Assembly: GCA_963830715.1 (NCBI GenBank)
Contig: CAWHNS010000024.1
Span: forward strand, 62,001 to 126,000
Length of the DNA: 64,000 bases
Direction of reading: 5' to 3'
DNA from: CAVVMA01 sp963830715
GTDB taxonomy: Bacteria; Desulfobacterota; Binatia; Binatales; Binataceae
The notes under the pieces: model-generated
What the model was told of the DNA's origin: nothing
What the model saw: the letters and a program-made list of their open reading frames with translations, nothing else
Database searches by the model: none
In this document: piece after piece, positions 37,867 through 47,846 of the stretch
Numbering within the stretch: the stretch's first letter is position 1
Layout of the letters: each line of letters opens with the position of its first letter
Position numbers and translations under genes: made by a program

Positions 37867-39072
37867 TTGAATGCCGCTGTGGTTGACGAAATCGCTTACA
37901 ACCCCTTTGATCCGTCGTTTCTCGCCGACCCGTACCCGTATTACGGGCCGCTGCTGGCTGGACCGCCGCGCCGCGTCGCGATGGGGCTACCCGTCACATT
38001 GGTGGCCCGCTACGCCGACGTCACCGCGGTGTTGCGGAATCACAAGTGTTTCTCAAGCGTCATTCCGCAGCACCTGGTGCCGCAGGGATCCGATCCTTTC
38101 GGCGGCGCGCCCACGATGCCGTTCTCCGATCCGCCGGTGCACACGCGATTGCGCCGGCTGGTCGCCCGCGACTTCAGCCCGCGACGCATCGGCGAGCTCG
38201 CGCCACGGATCCGTGAAATCACCGAGCGCCTGCTCGATGAAACCGGCGCCGGCGGACGGTTCGAGGCGATGGCCGCGCTCGCCAATCAACTGCCGGTCGT
38301 GATCATCGCCGAGATGCTCGGGGTGCCGGTCCATCATCACGCGAGCTTCAGGCGATGGTCCGATGCGGTTGCGTCCAATAGTGCAAACGCGCCCGGGATG
38401 CCGGTCGAGCCGGCGTTGCGCGAGGCGGTCACCGCGCTTCGCGAGTACTTCAGCCGGGAGATCGACCGGCGCCGCGCCGAGCCGGGTGACGATCTGATAA
38501 GCGCACTGGTCGCAGCGCGGGACAACACCGAAGCGCTCAGCACTGATGAACTGCTCGCCTTCGTCGTGCTGCTGTTGCTGGCGGGCAACGAGACGACTAC
38601 CAACCTGATCGGCAACGGTTTGCTCGCGCTCGCGCGTAATCCCGCCGAGTATCAGCGGCTGCGGCGCGATCCGGGGCTGATTCCTTCGGCGGTTGAAGAA
38701 ATGCTGCGTTATGACAGCCCGGTTCACACTCTTATGCGCTTCGCGAGGCAGGACATCGAGGTCGGCGGGACCCGAATCGAAACCGGCGCGATGGTCGCGG
38801 TACTCTTCGGTGCGGCCAATCGCGACCCGTCGCAATTCCCCGAGCCGGCGCGATTCGACGTCGCGCGCAAACCCAACGATCACGTGGCCTTCGGCGAGGG
38901 CATTCACTTCTGCATCGGCGCGCCGCTGGCGCGACTCGAGGCGCGCATCGTGTTCGAGGCGATCGTAGAGCGTTTCGCGACCATCGCGCTCGCTGATCCC
39001 TCACAGCCGTTGTCCTACCGCGGCTCCTTCGTCACGCGCGGGCTGCTCGAGTTGCCGCTGGTGGTTGGCTAG
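37867..39072 (+). CDS. Cytochrome P450
   Basis: About 401 residues. The I-helix is LLLAGNETTTN (about 238), the ExxR region is VEEMLRYDSPVHTLMRFA, and the haem-binding loop FGEGIHFCIGAPLARLEARI (Cys about 348) is complete. Soluble, no membrane anchor, typical of bacterial class I enzymes. The start is uncertain: TTG 37867 gives NAAVVDEIAYNPFDPSF, and a GTG at 37879 is an alternative. The substrate cannot be told. A SnoaL-like gene follows 15 bp downstream and may be part of the same unit. Confidence 0.93.
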   Translation: MNAAVVDEIAYNPFDPSFLADPYPYYGPLLAGPPRRVAMGLPVTLVARYADVTAVLRNHKCFSSVIPQHLVPQGSDPFGGAPTMPFSDPPVHTRLRRLVARDFSPRRIGELAPRIREITERLLDETGAGGRFEAMAALANQLPVVIIAEMLGVPVHHHASFRRWSDAVASNSANAPGMPVEPALREAVTALREYFSREIDRRRAEPGDDLISALVAARDNTEALSTDELLAFVVLLLLAGNETTTNLIGNGLLALARNPAEYQRLRRDPGLIPSAVEEMLRYDSPVHTLMRFARQDIEVGGTRIETGAMVAVLFGAANRDPSQFPEPARFDVARKPNDHVAFGEGIHFCIGAPLARLEARIVFEAIVERFATIALADPSQPLSYRGSFVTRGLLELPLVVG

Positions 39073-39087
39073 CTCGGGAGGGAATCC

Positions 39088-39963
39088 GTGTTGGGCCAGG
39101 CTCCGGCGGTAATGGGACGATTCTCACCCGACCAACTGATGGAGGTGGCCAAAGCCTCCCCCGCGGCCGTTGCCAGCCACGACAGGGAAGCGTGGGTCGG
39201 GCTTTTTTCGCGTCACGCAGTAATCGAAGATCCCGTCGGATCGAAGCCTCACCACAACGGTCTTCACGATCCACGCTCAGGAGTTCGCGGCTCGGCGCCG
39301 CTGGAGCGCTTCTTCGACACCTTCATTGCGCCCAACGATATCAGCTTCCATGTCGAGCGCGATGTCGTTTCGAGTCCCTTCGTCGTGCGCGACGTCACCA
39401 TTGAGCTGATGATGAGGGCGCGGCTGAAAGTCCACGTTCCGATGCATTTGCTCTACGAGATTTGCGATGAAGACGGCGCGCCGAAGATCGCTCACCTTCG
39501 GGCTCACTGGGAATTGGTCCCGATGGTCCGGCAGGTTCTTGCGAACGGCTGGCCCGGTCTGGCCGCGATCAACACCCTTGGTCTGCGGATGGCCGTCAAC
39601 CACGGCCCCGGAGCGGTCGTGGGGTTTGGCCGAGGCGTGCTTGGTATCCATCGCCTCGGAAAGGACACCGTCGCGAGCTTCGTGAACGCCGTGAACGATC
39701 GGAACCCGCGGGCGCTCGCGGCGCTCTTCGATCGGCAGAACGAGGGAATTGGTTTCCCGGGCGCGGAGACAATTCTCGACCCGGCGGCACTCTGTCGGTG
39801 TTTCGACGGCACGCTCTCGGTCACGAAGCTCATCTCGTCCGGCTACGTCACGAGTTGCACCTGCGGCGTCCGGTGGGACGATTCCGAGTCGGCTGGCGTG
39901 GGTTTCTTCGAGTTCAACTCCCGGACGCGCAAGCTTCACTCCGTCCGTCTGCACTGCGAGTGA
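39088..39963 (+). CDS. Tandem SnoaL/NTF2-like domain protein
   Basis: 291 residues from the GTG preceded by GGGAGGGAATCC. The N-terminal half (residues 10-155) has an NTF2-like cone fold pattern (VASHDREAWVGLFSRHAVIE, IAPNDISFHVERDVV, HLRAHWELVP), and the C-terminal half repeats it more weakly (FVNAVNDRNPRALAALFD). Such domains host ketosteroid-isomerase-like or polyketide-cyclase chemistry, or simply bind hydrophobic molecules. It lies 15 bp after the P450 and probably is co-expressed with it. Specific activity unknown. Confidence 0.7.
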   Translation: MLGQAPAVMGRFSPDQLMEVAKASPAAVASHDREAWVGLFSRHAVIEDPVGSKPHHNGLHDPRSGVRGSAPLERFFDTFIAPNDISFHVERDVVSSPFVVRDVTIELMMRARLKVHVPMHLLYEICDEDGAPKIAHLRAHWELVPMVRQVLANGWPGLAAINTLGLRMAVNHGPGAVVGFGRGVLGIHRLGKDTVASFVNAVNDRNPRALAALFDRQNEGIGFPGAETILDPAALCRCFDGTLSVTKLISSGYVTSCTCGVRWDDSESAGVGFFEFNSRTRKLHSVRLHCE

Positions 39964-40089
39964 TCGACTGTCGCAGTGGAAGCGCCGCGCTCAGTCCGGC
40001 GAGTCCCGCCCCGATAATAGCCAAGCCCTGCCGCCGGGCTTCACCGAACCGGCCCGCATCCAGGGCAGTGTCGCTGCCGGCGCTCGCCG

Positions 40090-41329
40090 TCAGTTTCCGA
40101 AGTCCCAGCTCTCCCCAGCGTGATACCGTACCAGCACGTTCTTCGCGATCAGGATCCTGTGGACCTCGTCCGGGCCGTCCGCGAGCCGCAGCGTCCGGGC
40201 GCCCTGGTACATGGCGGCGAGCGGCAGGTCGCCCGAGACGCCCGCCGCGCCCCACACCTGGATCGCGCGGTCCACCACCCGCTCGTAGGCCGCCGGAACG
40301 AAGACCTTGATCGCAGAGATGTCCGTGCGCGGGTCGGCGCCGCTGTCCATGCGCTCGGCGCAGTGGATGGTCATCAGGCGCGCCGCCTGGATGTCGATGT
40401 AGGAGTCGGCGATGAACCCCTGAATGAACTGCTTGGTCTCGAGTTTTCCGCCGTGTACCTCGCGCATCGTGGCGCGCTCGACCATCAAGTCGAAGGCCCG
40501 CCACATCTGCCCGATCGAGTTCATGCAGTGATAGACGCGCCCCGCTCCGAGACGATCCTGCGCGGCCTGATGGCCCGAGCCCCGCCTGGCCGAGCTGGTT
40601 GCCGAGCGGCACGCGCACGTCGTCGTAGATGATCTCGCAGTGGTCGCTCGGCCGGCCCCAGATCTCGACACCGCGCACGATGCGAACGCCCGGTGTGTCC
40701 TTGGGCACGATGATCTGCGTCATGCGGCCGTTGTCGGCTCCGCTCCCTTCCGTGCGGCACATGACGATCAGGAAGTCGGCGCGAAACCCGTTCGAGGTGA
40801 ACCATTTGTGCCCGTCGATCACCCACTGGTCGCCCTCGCGGCGCGCCGTGGTCTTGATCGAGCGCGGATCGGAGCCGGCCGAGTCGGGCTCGGTCATCGA
40901 GAAGCCGGACTCCATCTTGCCCTCGGTTAACGGAACCAGCCACTTCCGCTTCTGCTCCTCGGTGCCGTACTTGAGCAGGATCTGCTGGTTTCCCGAGTTG
41001 GGTGCGACCACGCCGAAGAGCGCCGCCGCTCCCATACTGTAGGCCAGCACCTCGTTCATGTACGCATGCTCGAGGAAGCCGAGGCCTGCGCCACCGTACT
41101 CGGGCGGAAGATGCGGCGCCCAGAGGCCCGCCTGCTTCACCTTCTCCTTGATCGACTCGCGCAGCTCCCGCGCGCTGCGCCGCTCCTCGCCCGTTGCGCC
41201 GTCCCGCCACCCCGCCCAGAGCTTGCGCTCGTTGGGTAGGATATCGCGGTTGACGATCTGCGCCGTGAGCGCGCGGATCTCGTTGATCCGGGGGTCGAGC
41301 GTCGCGATGGGTTTCACGTTCATATGCAT
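40090..41329 (-). CDS. Acyl-CoA dehydrogenase family protein, frameshifted
   Basis: The start is ATG ending at 41329 after AAGGAGGTCC. The N-terminal domain has WAPHLPPEYGGAGL, the middle domain YGTEEQKRKWLVPLTEG, SMTEPDSAGSDPRSIKTTA and DGHKWFTSNG. A one-base shift near 40574 (GGCCC run) moves the frame to HQAAQDRLGAGRVYHCMNSI and the C-terminal helices through VWGAAGVSG and YRDGPDEVH-like sequence (LADGPDEVHRILIAKNVL). The repaired protein has about 413 residues, normal for the family, which oxidises acyl-CoA with FAD. The shift is in a homopolymer, so an assembly error is plausible. Confidence 0.88.
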
Positions 41330-41461
41330 GGTGGACCTCCTTCGGCAGGTTCAAGCGTAGCGCGGCGCCACCGCCGGTCAAGGCGTGTCCTGCTCCCCTT
41401 GGGACCAAAGGCGGGCTGTTCGACTGGATGTGGAAATTTGAGGGCGGCGGGTTACCACGGA

Positions 41462-41600
41462 GCGCGAGACGATGCTGCGCACGGGCTTCTACCTCGCACT
41501 TGCCCGCGCCGGCTGCGCCGGGTCACCTTGGCTTGCGGCGCAGCCGCTCCTCGGCCATGATCGGCGGGCGCTTCGGTCACTGAGGTTCAGGATCATACGG
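41462..41600 (+). pseudogene. Degraded 3' portion of an integrase gene
   Basis: This stretch aligns by eye, with indels, to the catalytic 3' end of the intact integrase at 59582-59728. Shared blocks include ATGCTGCGCA, GGGCTTCTACC, CGGTCACTGA and GTTCAG. It has no usable reading frame. It is directly followed by a copy of the tRNA-Val 5' half, exactly as the intact integrase is. It marks an older, related element at the same tRNA. Confidence 0.8.
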
Positions 41601-41608
41601 AAAGTGAC

Positions 41609-41651
41609 TATCGTGGGCGGTTAGCTCAGCAGTAGAGCATCGGCCTTACAA
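41609..41651. repeat. Partial tRNA-Val duplication (att-like site, left)
   Basis: These 43 bases are identical to 59955-59997: six bases upstream of tRNA-Val plus its 5' half through the anticodon loop (CTTACAA). The copy then diverges, so it cannot form a tRNA. It is the expected left remnant of integration into the tRNA anticodon-loop region. It separates the native chromosome from the 18-kb island. Confidence 0.88.
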
Positions 41652-41823
41652 ACGTGTTCAGCGGCTCTTCCTACGTTATGCCGGGTTATGCTGTTAGAGG
41701 AATGGCGGATTTTTCGCAGGCCGAGGTCACGCTGGGTTACGCTGTAGAAGCTGAGAGTGGGCACTCAGTGGGCACTCGAGGTCGTCCAAACGAAGGGGCC
41801 GAGACCGACGGTTTGAACCAACG

Positions 41824-42117
41824 ATGAAATTCGGCATCGCGATCAGAAACATGGGTCCGCAATCGAGCCGGAGCACGCTCACGGAGTGCGCGAAAATCGC
41901 CGAGCAGCTCGGCTTCGATGGCCTATTCGTTTCCGACCATCTTTGCATCCCACCCGACCAGACTGAGGGTTCGGGTGGCCGCTACCTGGACGCGCTGGCG
42001 ATGCTCGCCTATCTGTCGGGGGCGACCGAGCGGACTCGCCTGGGCGTGTCGGTCCTGGTCCTTCCCTACCGTCCCGCGGCCCTGACCGCCAAGCAGGTCG
42101 CCACGATCCCAACATAA
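41824..42117 (+). pseudogene. N-terminal fragment of a luciferase-like (LLM) flavin oxidoreductase
   Basis: 97 residues beginning MKFGIAIRNMGPQSS, with the family's GFDGLFVSDHL and TERTRLGVSVLVLPYRPA segments of the first strands of the TIM barrel. The frame stops at TAA 42117 after KQVATIPT, where full members continue for about 200 residues. The rest is missing from the window, so this is a truncated remnant at the left edge of the island. No function expected. Confidence 0.8.
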
Positions 42118-42335
42118 GACCTTTGCAATCACATCGGTAGGCCGGTCAAATCTCTGCGATCGGCCGGCCCGCGACCGCGTGGCGGTCACCTACAAGTGGC
42201 CGAGTAATATGAACGGCAGGTTCATTCGGAGCGGAACTTTAGCGGTCTCAGAATGATTTGCAAGCGTCCACTCTGTCATCGCGTTCTGCCAAAAATCAGC
42301 CGGGCGCGACACATAGGATGACCAGCTCGCGCTCG

Positions 42336-44025
42336 TTAGCGAACCTGAGCTTGCATGTCCAGAATCAACTGGCCTATCTCCTGATAAATGTGCTTGTTTT
42401 CTCGCCCACCTCCTATCATGTGCAAAATAACCGGGCGGGTTTTCGTGTAAGGATTAAAAAATGGGCTTTGCCGGAACACCTTAGTATCAAGTGTCGTCAC
42501 CCAGAACAGTTCGCAGCTTGTATCCAGGCGCACAAAAGAAGGAGTCTCGAAGTTTTCATAGATATATTTTCCAAGCAGGCCCATATCATTTCCATGGCCA
42601 AAGCCCTGCTTGATGTAAGAGATGCAGGTATTCGCAAGGTGCCGGAGCGCCCCTGCGTAGCCGATGATCGTCCCCGCCGCAGGATAGCGGTACGGACTTG
42701 ATAGCGCGTCGTATTTGTCTTTATATTCATGCCATTGATACGTAAATGATCTTTCGGCCGAAACGAGGATTTGGGTTCTCTGACGCCGGAAGGCCGTAAC
42801 AATTTGCCGTGCGGTTCCGGTGAACAGTGTATCGAAGCCATCCATAATAAGAATTATTTGCGAATCGGATACGTTGCGCAGCAGGTCCCGCAAAACATAG
42901 AAACGCGCAAGCGCCTTGTGCTCATAGCGTTCCAGGTGCCTCACGTCATACCCGATACCTGCAAGCTGTGGTTTCAATCCGTATTTGCGTGCCGTACTCA
43001 AACTCCAACGGCAGTTCTCTCGAATCCATTCTTCATTATCGGATATTCCCCATAGATAGATGAGAAGATCGCAGTCGCTCGACGGCGCGCTCTCTCCGCC
43101 TAGCGGATGGTTCGCGTTAGTCAACTGCCGATTCGACATCCGGTCCGGTCGTGAGACCTTGGTACCATCACGCGACGTCCCCATGGAAATCTCGGGCAAC
43201 CCATATTCGGCGGATCCGGTTGGGCGAACGATCGGGTAGCCGAACGCCTCCAGCAGCGCGTGATCGATTTGCTCGCCGATGAGGGCCAGGTCGTCGGATG
43301 AGATCAGTCTCTGGACGTTGTCGACCCGGTACCGCTGTCGGGCCTGCTCACCATGGACGCAGGGCCCCTGGTGAATCTTGGCTGGGGTCGCGGCGATCTT
43401 GGCCACCTCCTCTTTCAGCCGGGGCGGCGGGAGGAGCTTGAGGTGCTGGCCCAGGGCGCGCACGATTGTCATGGGCGCTTCGACCAGATCCTCCAGCCGG
43501 ACAAAGGCGGCGCCGGCCGGCTCTAGGTGGGTGCGATAGGCGCGGTAGTATGCGTCCCACACTGCGGTCAGGTTGTCGTAGCGCCGGCCGTCGAAGTGGA
43601 CCGGGCATCGGAGCCGCTCGGAGAACGTCGTGGCACCGTCCTCGAACCGGATCTGGTAGCTCTGCCGAGCCGTCGAGAGCAACCAGAAGTACGGGGAGCG
43701 AACCATGCACACCACGAGGGTGGCACGCAACAGCTCTTCGGGCGGGCCCGATCGGCCTCTTTCCAGAGGCAGCCGTCGTGCCAGGCGTAGAGCGGCGGTA
43801 GCGAATGCTTCCAGCCGAGGAGGTGGTAGCGCGTTCGGGCGGTGGTCAGGTGGTGCGAGTAGTTGAACATGAGGCAGGTACCCGAGTTGTAGGGCCCAGG
43901 ACCTGTACGGCGGTGATAGCGTCTGGCGGGCCGACACCGGCATCGCCCAGCTGCGGCACCCCCAGCGGGTCGAGGCCCGGAGCGGTCACCGGGACATCTC
44001 GCCGGTCACATTTGCGCGCACGCAT
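42336..44025 (-). CDS. Sulfotransferase fused to a PLOD/collagen-type glycosyltransferase, frameshifted
   Basis: From the ATG ending at 44025 (MRARKCDRRDVPVTAPG) two indels, near 43895 (GGGCCC) and 43750, join the frames. The N-terminal half is sulfotransferase-like: AVQVLG-GPYNSGT (PAPS loop), NYSHHLTTARTRYHLLGW, then VVCMVRSPYFWLLS (3'-phosphate segment) and VRLEDLVEAP. The C-terminal 260 residues resemble the GT domain of procollagen hydroxylysine glycosyltransferases: IILIMDGFDTLFTG (DxD), ILVSAERSFTYQW, YRYPAAGTIIGYAG, VILHMIGGG. The 3' half is visibly more AT-rich than the 5' half, so the fusion may be a mosaic. Predicted to decorate the product of the adjoining hydroxylase/glycosyltransferase genes; donor and acceptor unknown. 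Confidence 0.72.
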
Positions 44026-44261
44026 AGGGTTTTCGGCTCGTTGCCAACCCCGCATGCGGGGTCGAAATGGGGGCAGCTTGATGGGGCCGGCGGAGCATTG
44101 GTACGGCTGATAGTCAAATAGCCGATACAAGCGGCTGGCCGCAATCTGAAGCGCCGCCTAGTTTTGCTCTAATTTTGCCCCGCATCCAGCCTGCATCCGG
44201 ATTAGAGCAATACCCGCCGCCTCTGCGGGCTTGACGTCGGCTGCCGTGTAGCGCAGGAAAG

Positions 44262-45831
44262 ATGATCGAGGCTTCAGCAGACGTCGGTGACATCGTGAAG
44301 ACGATCAAATTCGTGGTCGGCATCGAAGATCGGGTCTATATGCGCTGGCAGCTCGCGATCCTCCTCGAGTCCCTGCGCGGCAAGCTGCCCGACGGATGGG
44401 AGCCCTGGGTGGTCGTGTGCAACAACCAGCGCGCGCTGTCCACGGATCTGCGGCGTCTTCTGGACGCCTACGGCACACGCCATTTTACCGGGGCGGACCA
44501 CCCGCACCACGAGAACATGGACTTCGCGGCCGGCAGGGACGTCTACGTGCCCATCAATCGGATCGAGGCCTTGAACGTCGTCGCGGACCACGTCGTTGAC
44601 GACGACCTGGTCTGCCTGACGGAAACCGACATCTTCCTGTATGAGGAATTGAACCCGCGGGTCTTCCCCCAGGGCAACGCACTGTTCGACAACTGGCTCG
44701 TCCGCCAAAACGTCTTCTTCACCCGCGGCGGCGCTCACGAGAAGGCCGGTGTGCGGCTCGCCACGCTCCTCGAGGCGATGGGCTGCACGACCCCCTTCAA
44801 GCCGGGGGGCGTGACGATCTTTCTCGACGCAACGACGCTGCGCCGCAAGAAGATCATCCGCGACGCATTCCGCTTCGCCCAGGTGTTGTACCTCTTGGGG
44901 ACGATCGCCGAAGTGCCGAAGATCTGGACCGCCGAGATGCCGGCGGTTGCCCTTGCCCCTGACGGCAAACGGCGTCAACTACCAGCTGCTGACGGCGCCG
45001 GAGTTCACCACGCAGAATCACGATCACAAGACGATTCGGCCCGGGACGTTCTACCACTACTACCACGACCTGCGGGACGGCGGCCACGGCGCCTTCGCCG
45101 GCTCCCGGTGGTATAAGCACCAGTTCATGTTCGAGAACTTCCTGACGCGTGACCTCGAATCGTACGCGGCCAATGCCGTGACGGATCACGAGAAGTACTT
45201 CTTCAAGATTGCCCGCCGCGCGCAGAAAAGAGTGTGGCGCTTCGACCCGCCGCAGGCCGTCGAGAAGCGGACCCTCGAGTTGCGAGCGCGGGTGCACGAC
45301 TATGGCCTGGGATTCTGCAAAACGACCCTCGACCCAACCTTGTTCGATCTGCTGAAGCGCCGGCTGGCCTCGAATCGGCTCGAAGAGGAGCCCGGTGACG
45401 TGTCCGAATACCTGAAGAACGTCGAGCGCGGCGCGCCGGTCACGCGCTTCCAGCCGGACGCCGAGTTCAACCGCGCCCTCCTCGTCGCGCTCAGGCCCGT
45501 GCACGAGAAGTGGTGCGGCTTCCGCCTGGTCGAATCCGCCTGCTACGGCATCCGTGTCTATCTCCGCGGCGCCTATCTCTACGAGCACACCGACACCCCG
45601 GACACCCACATCATCAGCTCGACGATTTGCGTGAACCGCGACACCGACGAGCCCTGGCCCCTGTGTATCGAGGACAGCGCCGGGAAACGCCAAGACGTGG
45701 TCCTCGAGCCGGGAGAGATGCTGTTCTACGAAGGTGCGCGCCTGCGGCACGGGCGACCCTATCCGCTGTGCGGATCCTCCTACGCCGGGATCTACCTGCA
45801 CTACCGTCCGGCGGCCGACCCACCCCGTTGA
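44262..45831 (+). CDS. Glycosyltransferase fused to a prolyl-4-hydroxylase-type 2OG-Fe(II) oxygenase, frameshifted
   Basis: A one-base shift in CCCC at 44956 joins two frames into about 520 residues. The first 310 form a GT-A-like domain: VVVCNNQRAL, VCLTETDIFLYEELNP (possible DxD/ETD donor site), KIWTAEMPAVAL-LTANGVNY, and FYHYYHDL. By eye this layout recalls plant hydroxyproline O-arabinosyltransferases/SERGT proteins (ETD ... W-x-x-EM-x-A ... GV), a resemblance I hold loosely. The last 200 residues are a 2-oxoglutarate oxygenase with HTD (YLYEHTDTPDTHIIS), DVVLEPGEMLFYEG, distal His in ARLRHGRPYPL and YAGIYLHYRP. The fucosyltransferase-like gene starts 8 bp downstream. Probably hydroxylates proline and glycosylates the product; inference. 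Confidence 0.72.
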
Positions 45832-45838
45832 TGGTGGG

Positions 45839-47140
45839 ATGAAGTACCTTTTCTACACGACCTACTGCTCGGGACGCACGGGGCTGAGCAACAGCATCAT
45901 GTCAACCGAGCTCGGCGTGCTGCTCGCGTTTCTCACCGATCGCGTCCTCGTCCTCGACGGCAACATCTCCCCGCCGGCGAACGTCGTGGGCTATGGCGAC
46001 AAGCTCACCAACCGTCATCGCAGCCGGCCGACCGACCTGCTCGACATGCCCGTTCCGTGGCTGGAGGCGGACCAGATGGACTTGCAGGGCCACGGGCCCT
46101 CGATGGAGCTGACGGATCGCAGTCTAGTGGAGTCGGTGTTCTTCTATCCGGCCTCGCTCGATCTCGACACCGAAGATTTTCGACGCTTCGCGCAGGGCCG
46201 CCGGGCGGCCTTCACGTACGGCGGCGAATATCGTGACGCGGCCGTTCTGCGTCTGTCGGGCGGACCTGAGATCGGCGAGAACCGGTACAAGATGCACAAC
46301 CTCGGGTCCTACGGTCCCTTTCTCTACCTCGATACGGCCTCAAAGGAACGGGTCCACAGTCTTTTGCGGGCCATGCACCCCAAGCGCCACTTCGTCGAGC
46401 TCGCGGACCGCGCCACCGCGGCGCTCGGAGCGTTCAACGCCGTCCACATCCGCCGTGGCGACTTCAAGCAGACATACGGGCGGACGACGCTTCTGCGCCG
46501 GCCACGCGAGGCGATCGAGGTTCTCGACCACAACTTTTCGCGCCGCGACCGGCTCGTCATCCTCACGGACGAACGCGACGATCCCTTTTTAGCGGAGATC
46601 GTGCAGGCTTACCCGGACACGGTCCTTCTCGACCGCTTCATCCTCGACGAGCTGGACAAGGAGTTCCGCGACCTGCCGCACCACGACTCCGTCGCGCTGG
46701 CGTTCCTGTGTCAGTTGATCGCCGTGCGCGCGCGTGACTTCGTCGGCACCATGACCAGCACCTTCTCGGCGCTCATTCAACGCTGGCGCGGCAGCAGCGG
46801 TCTCGACGAGCGCTTCAAGTTTCTATGGAACGAGCTCCCCGCAGCCAACGCTGCTATGCTGCGCGGTGCCACGGCGATCAATCAGCGCGTCCCGATGCGC
46901 CCCGACGGCACCATGGTCGAGGAGTTCGAGGGCCCCTACTCGTGGAACCGCTACGACCCCCGGCTCAATTCTGCCTGGATGCGCGAGTGGCCGGAGAGTT
47001 TTTTGCAGCCTGTCGGACTTGGCGGCGCCCTAGCCGGCGACCCGGTGCGGAGCGAGCCAGAAAAGACGCTGGCTAGCGGAAGGAGGGTCCCAGGACCCAG
47101 CCGACCAGGGAGTTGCGCATCCCGGAGGTCACCGGCGTAA
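45839..47140 (+). CDS. O-fucosyltransferase-like glycosyltransferase (GT65/68, NodZ-type fold)
   Basis: 433 residues from ATG 45839 (MKYLFYTTYCSGRTGLSNS). Hallmarks of the GDP-fucose O-fucosyltransferase/NodZ superfamily are AVHIRRGDF (about 203), LVILTDERDDPFL and the terminal FVGTMTSTFSALIQRWRG (about 303). The last 40 residues, rich in Gly/Arg/Ser, are not family-like and overlap the convergent gene by 68 bp. No signal peptide is seen, so it is expected in the cytoplasm. It lies 8 bp after the GT-hydroxylase gene; I expect it to add a fucose-like sugar to the modified peptide. Donor not visible from sequence. Confidence 0.75.
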   Translation: MKYLFYTTYCSGRTGLSNSIMSTELGVLLAFLTDRVLVLDGNISPPANVVGYGDKLTNRHRSRPTDLLDMPVPWLEADQMDLQGHGPSMELTDRSLVESVFFYPASLDLDTEDFRRFAQGRRAAFTYGGEYRDAAVLRLSGGPEIGENRYKMHNLGSYGPFLYLDTASKERVHSLLRAMHPKRHFVELADRATAALGAFNAVHIRRGDFKQTYGRTTLLRRPREAIEVLDHNFSRRDRLVILTDERDDPFLAEIVQAYPDTVLLDRFILDELDKEFRDLPHHDSVALAFLCQLIAVRARDFVGTMTSTFSALIQRWRGSSGLDERFKFLWNELPAANAAMLRGATAINQRVPMRPDGTMVEEFEGPYSWNRYDPRLNSAWMREWPESFLQPVGLGGALAGDPVRSEPEKTLASGRRVPGPSRPGSCASRRSPA

Positions 47141-47678
47141 CCGTGTGCGCGACATTTGCCGGAAAGACCACGACGGTGCCCTGTTCGCGCACACCCTCGA
47201 TCACCATCGGGTTGCCGAGGCGATCCTTGAGTTGAAGATCGCCTCCGATGTAAGCGTCCGGCTCGGTCAATTGGACCGCAACGCTCAACTTGCGATTCAA
47301 GCGGACCCAGTGCGCCGGCGAGAGGGGACCGTACGGCGTCTCCAGCTCGTCCGTATGCCAGGTGTAGAAAGAGTTCTCGTCGTAGATGGCATACTGCACT
47401 CCGGCGATCAGCGAGAGCTCGAAGTTCCAGATCTCGCGATTTCCAAGCGTCGCGTAGTGCATCAGCAGGCCGTTGAGCCAGTGAGTCTCGTCCCAGAACC
47501 CCACTGAGGTCCTGCGGACCCCTTCGTCGAGCCGGTGCCTGGCTGTTTTCCCGTCTTGGCTGTTATCACCGACCGTCGCCTTGATCGCCGTCAGTTCGTC
47601 GCCCAAAGCCTTGATGAGACGGCACAGCTCGGGCGGCAGGGCCTTCGGCCACACTCTGTAGAGGACGTTTGTTCTCAT
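47073..47678 (-). CDS. PKHD/P4H-type 2OG-Fe(II) oxygenase
   Basis: 201 residues. All ligands are visible: FYTWHTDE (HxD), the central KLSVAVQLTEP and GGDLQL, then GTVVVFPANVAHTVTPVT (distal His) and RNSLVGWVLGP (2OG-binding Arg). The pattern fits prolyl-4-hydroxylase and PiuC-type hydroxylases. It converges with the fucosyltransferase-like gene (68-bp overlap) and lies head-to-tail with the repeat-protein gene, both leftward. Likely hydroxylates Pro or Asp/Asn in a protein substrate; the Thr/Pro repeat protein 168 bp upstream is the obvious candidate. Confidence 0.85.
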   Translation of the reverse strand: MRTNVLYRVWPKALPPELCRLIKALGDELTAIKATVGDNSQDGKTARHRLDEGVRRTSVGFWDETHWLNGLLMHYATLGNREIWNFELSLIAGVQYAIYDENSFYTWHTDELETPYGPLSPAHWVRLNRKLSVAVQLTEPDAYIGGDLQLKDRLGNPMVIEGVREQGTVVVFPANVAHTVTPVTSGMRNSLVGWVLGPSFR

Positions 47679-47846
47679 CGGTGTGAATCTTGATCCTCCC
47701 CGAACGGTGCCAGCCGTCGCGTTCGCCCCATGCGACCCGGCGCGCAGCGGGCTTAACGGATGAGGCTGGTTTCGAGGAGGCTGCGGCTATTCAAGCCAGT
47801 GATGGGGACTAAGATGCGGGTGCAAATCTGCGCAGCGTCAGAAGAT

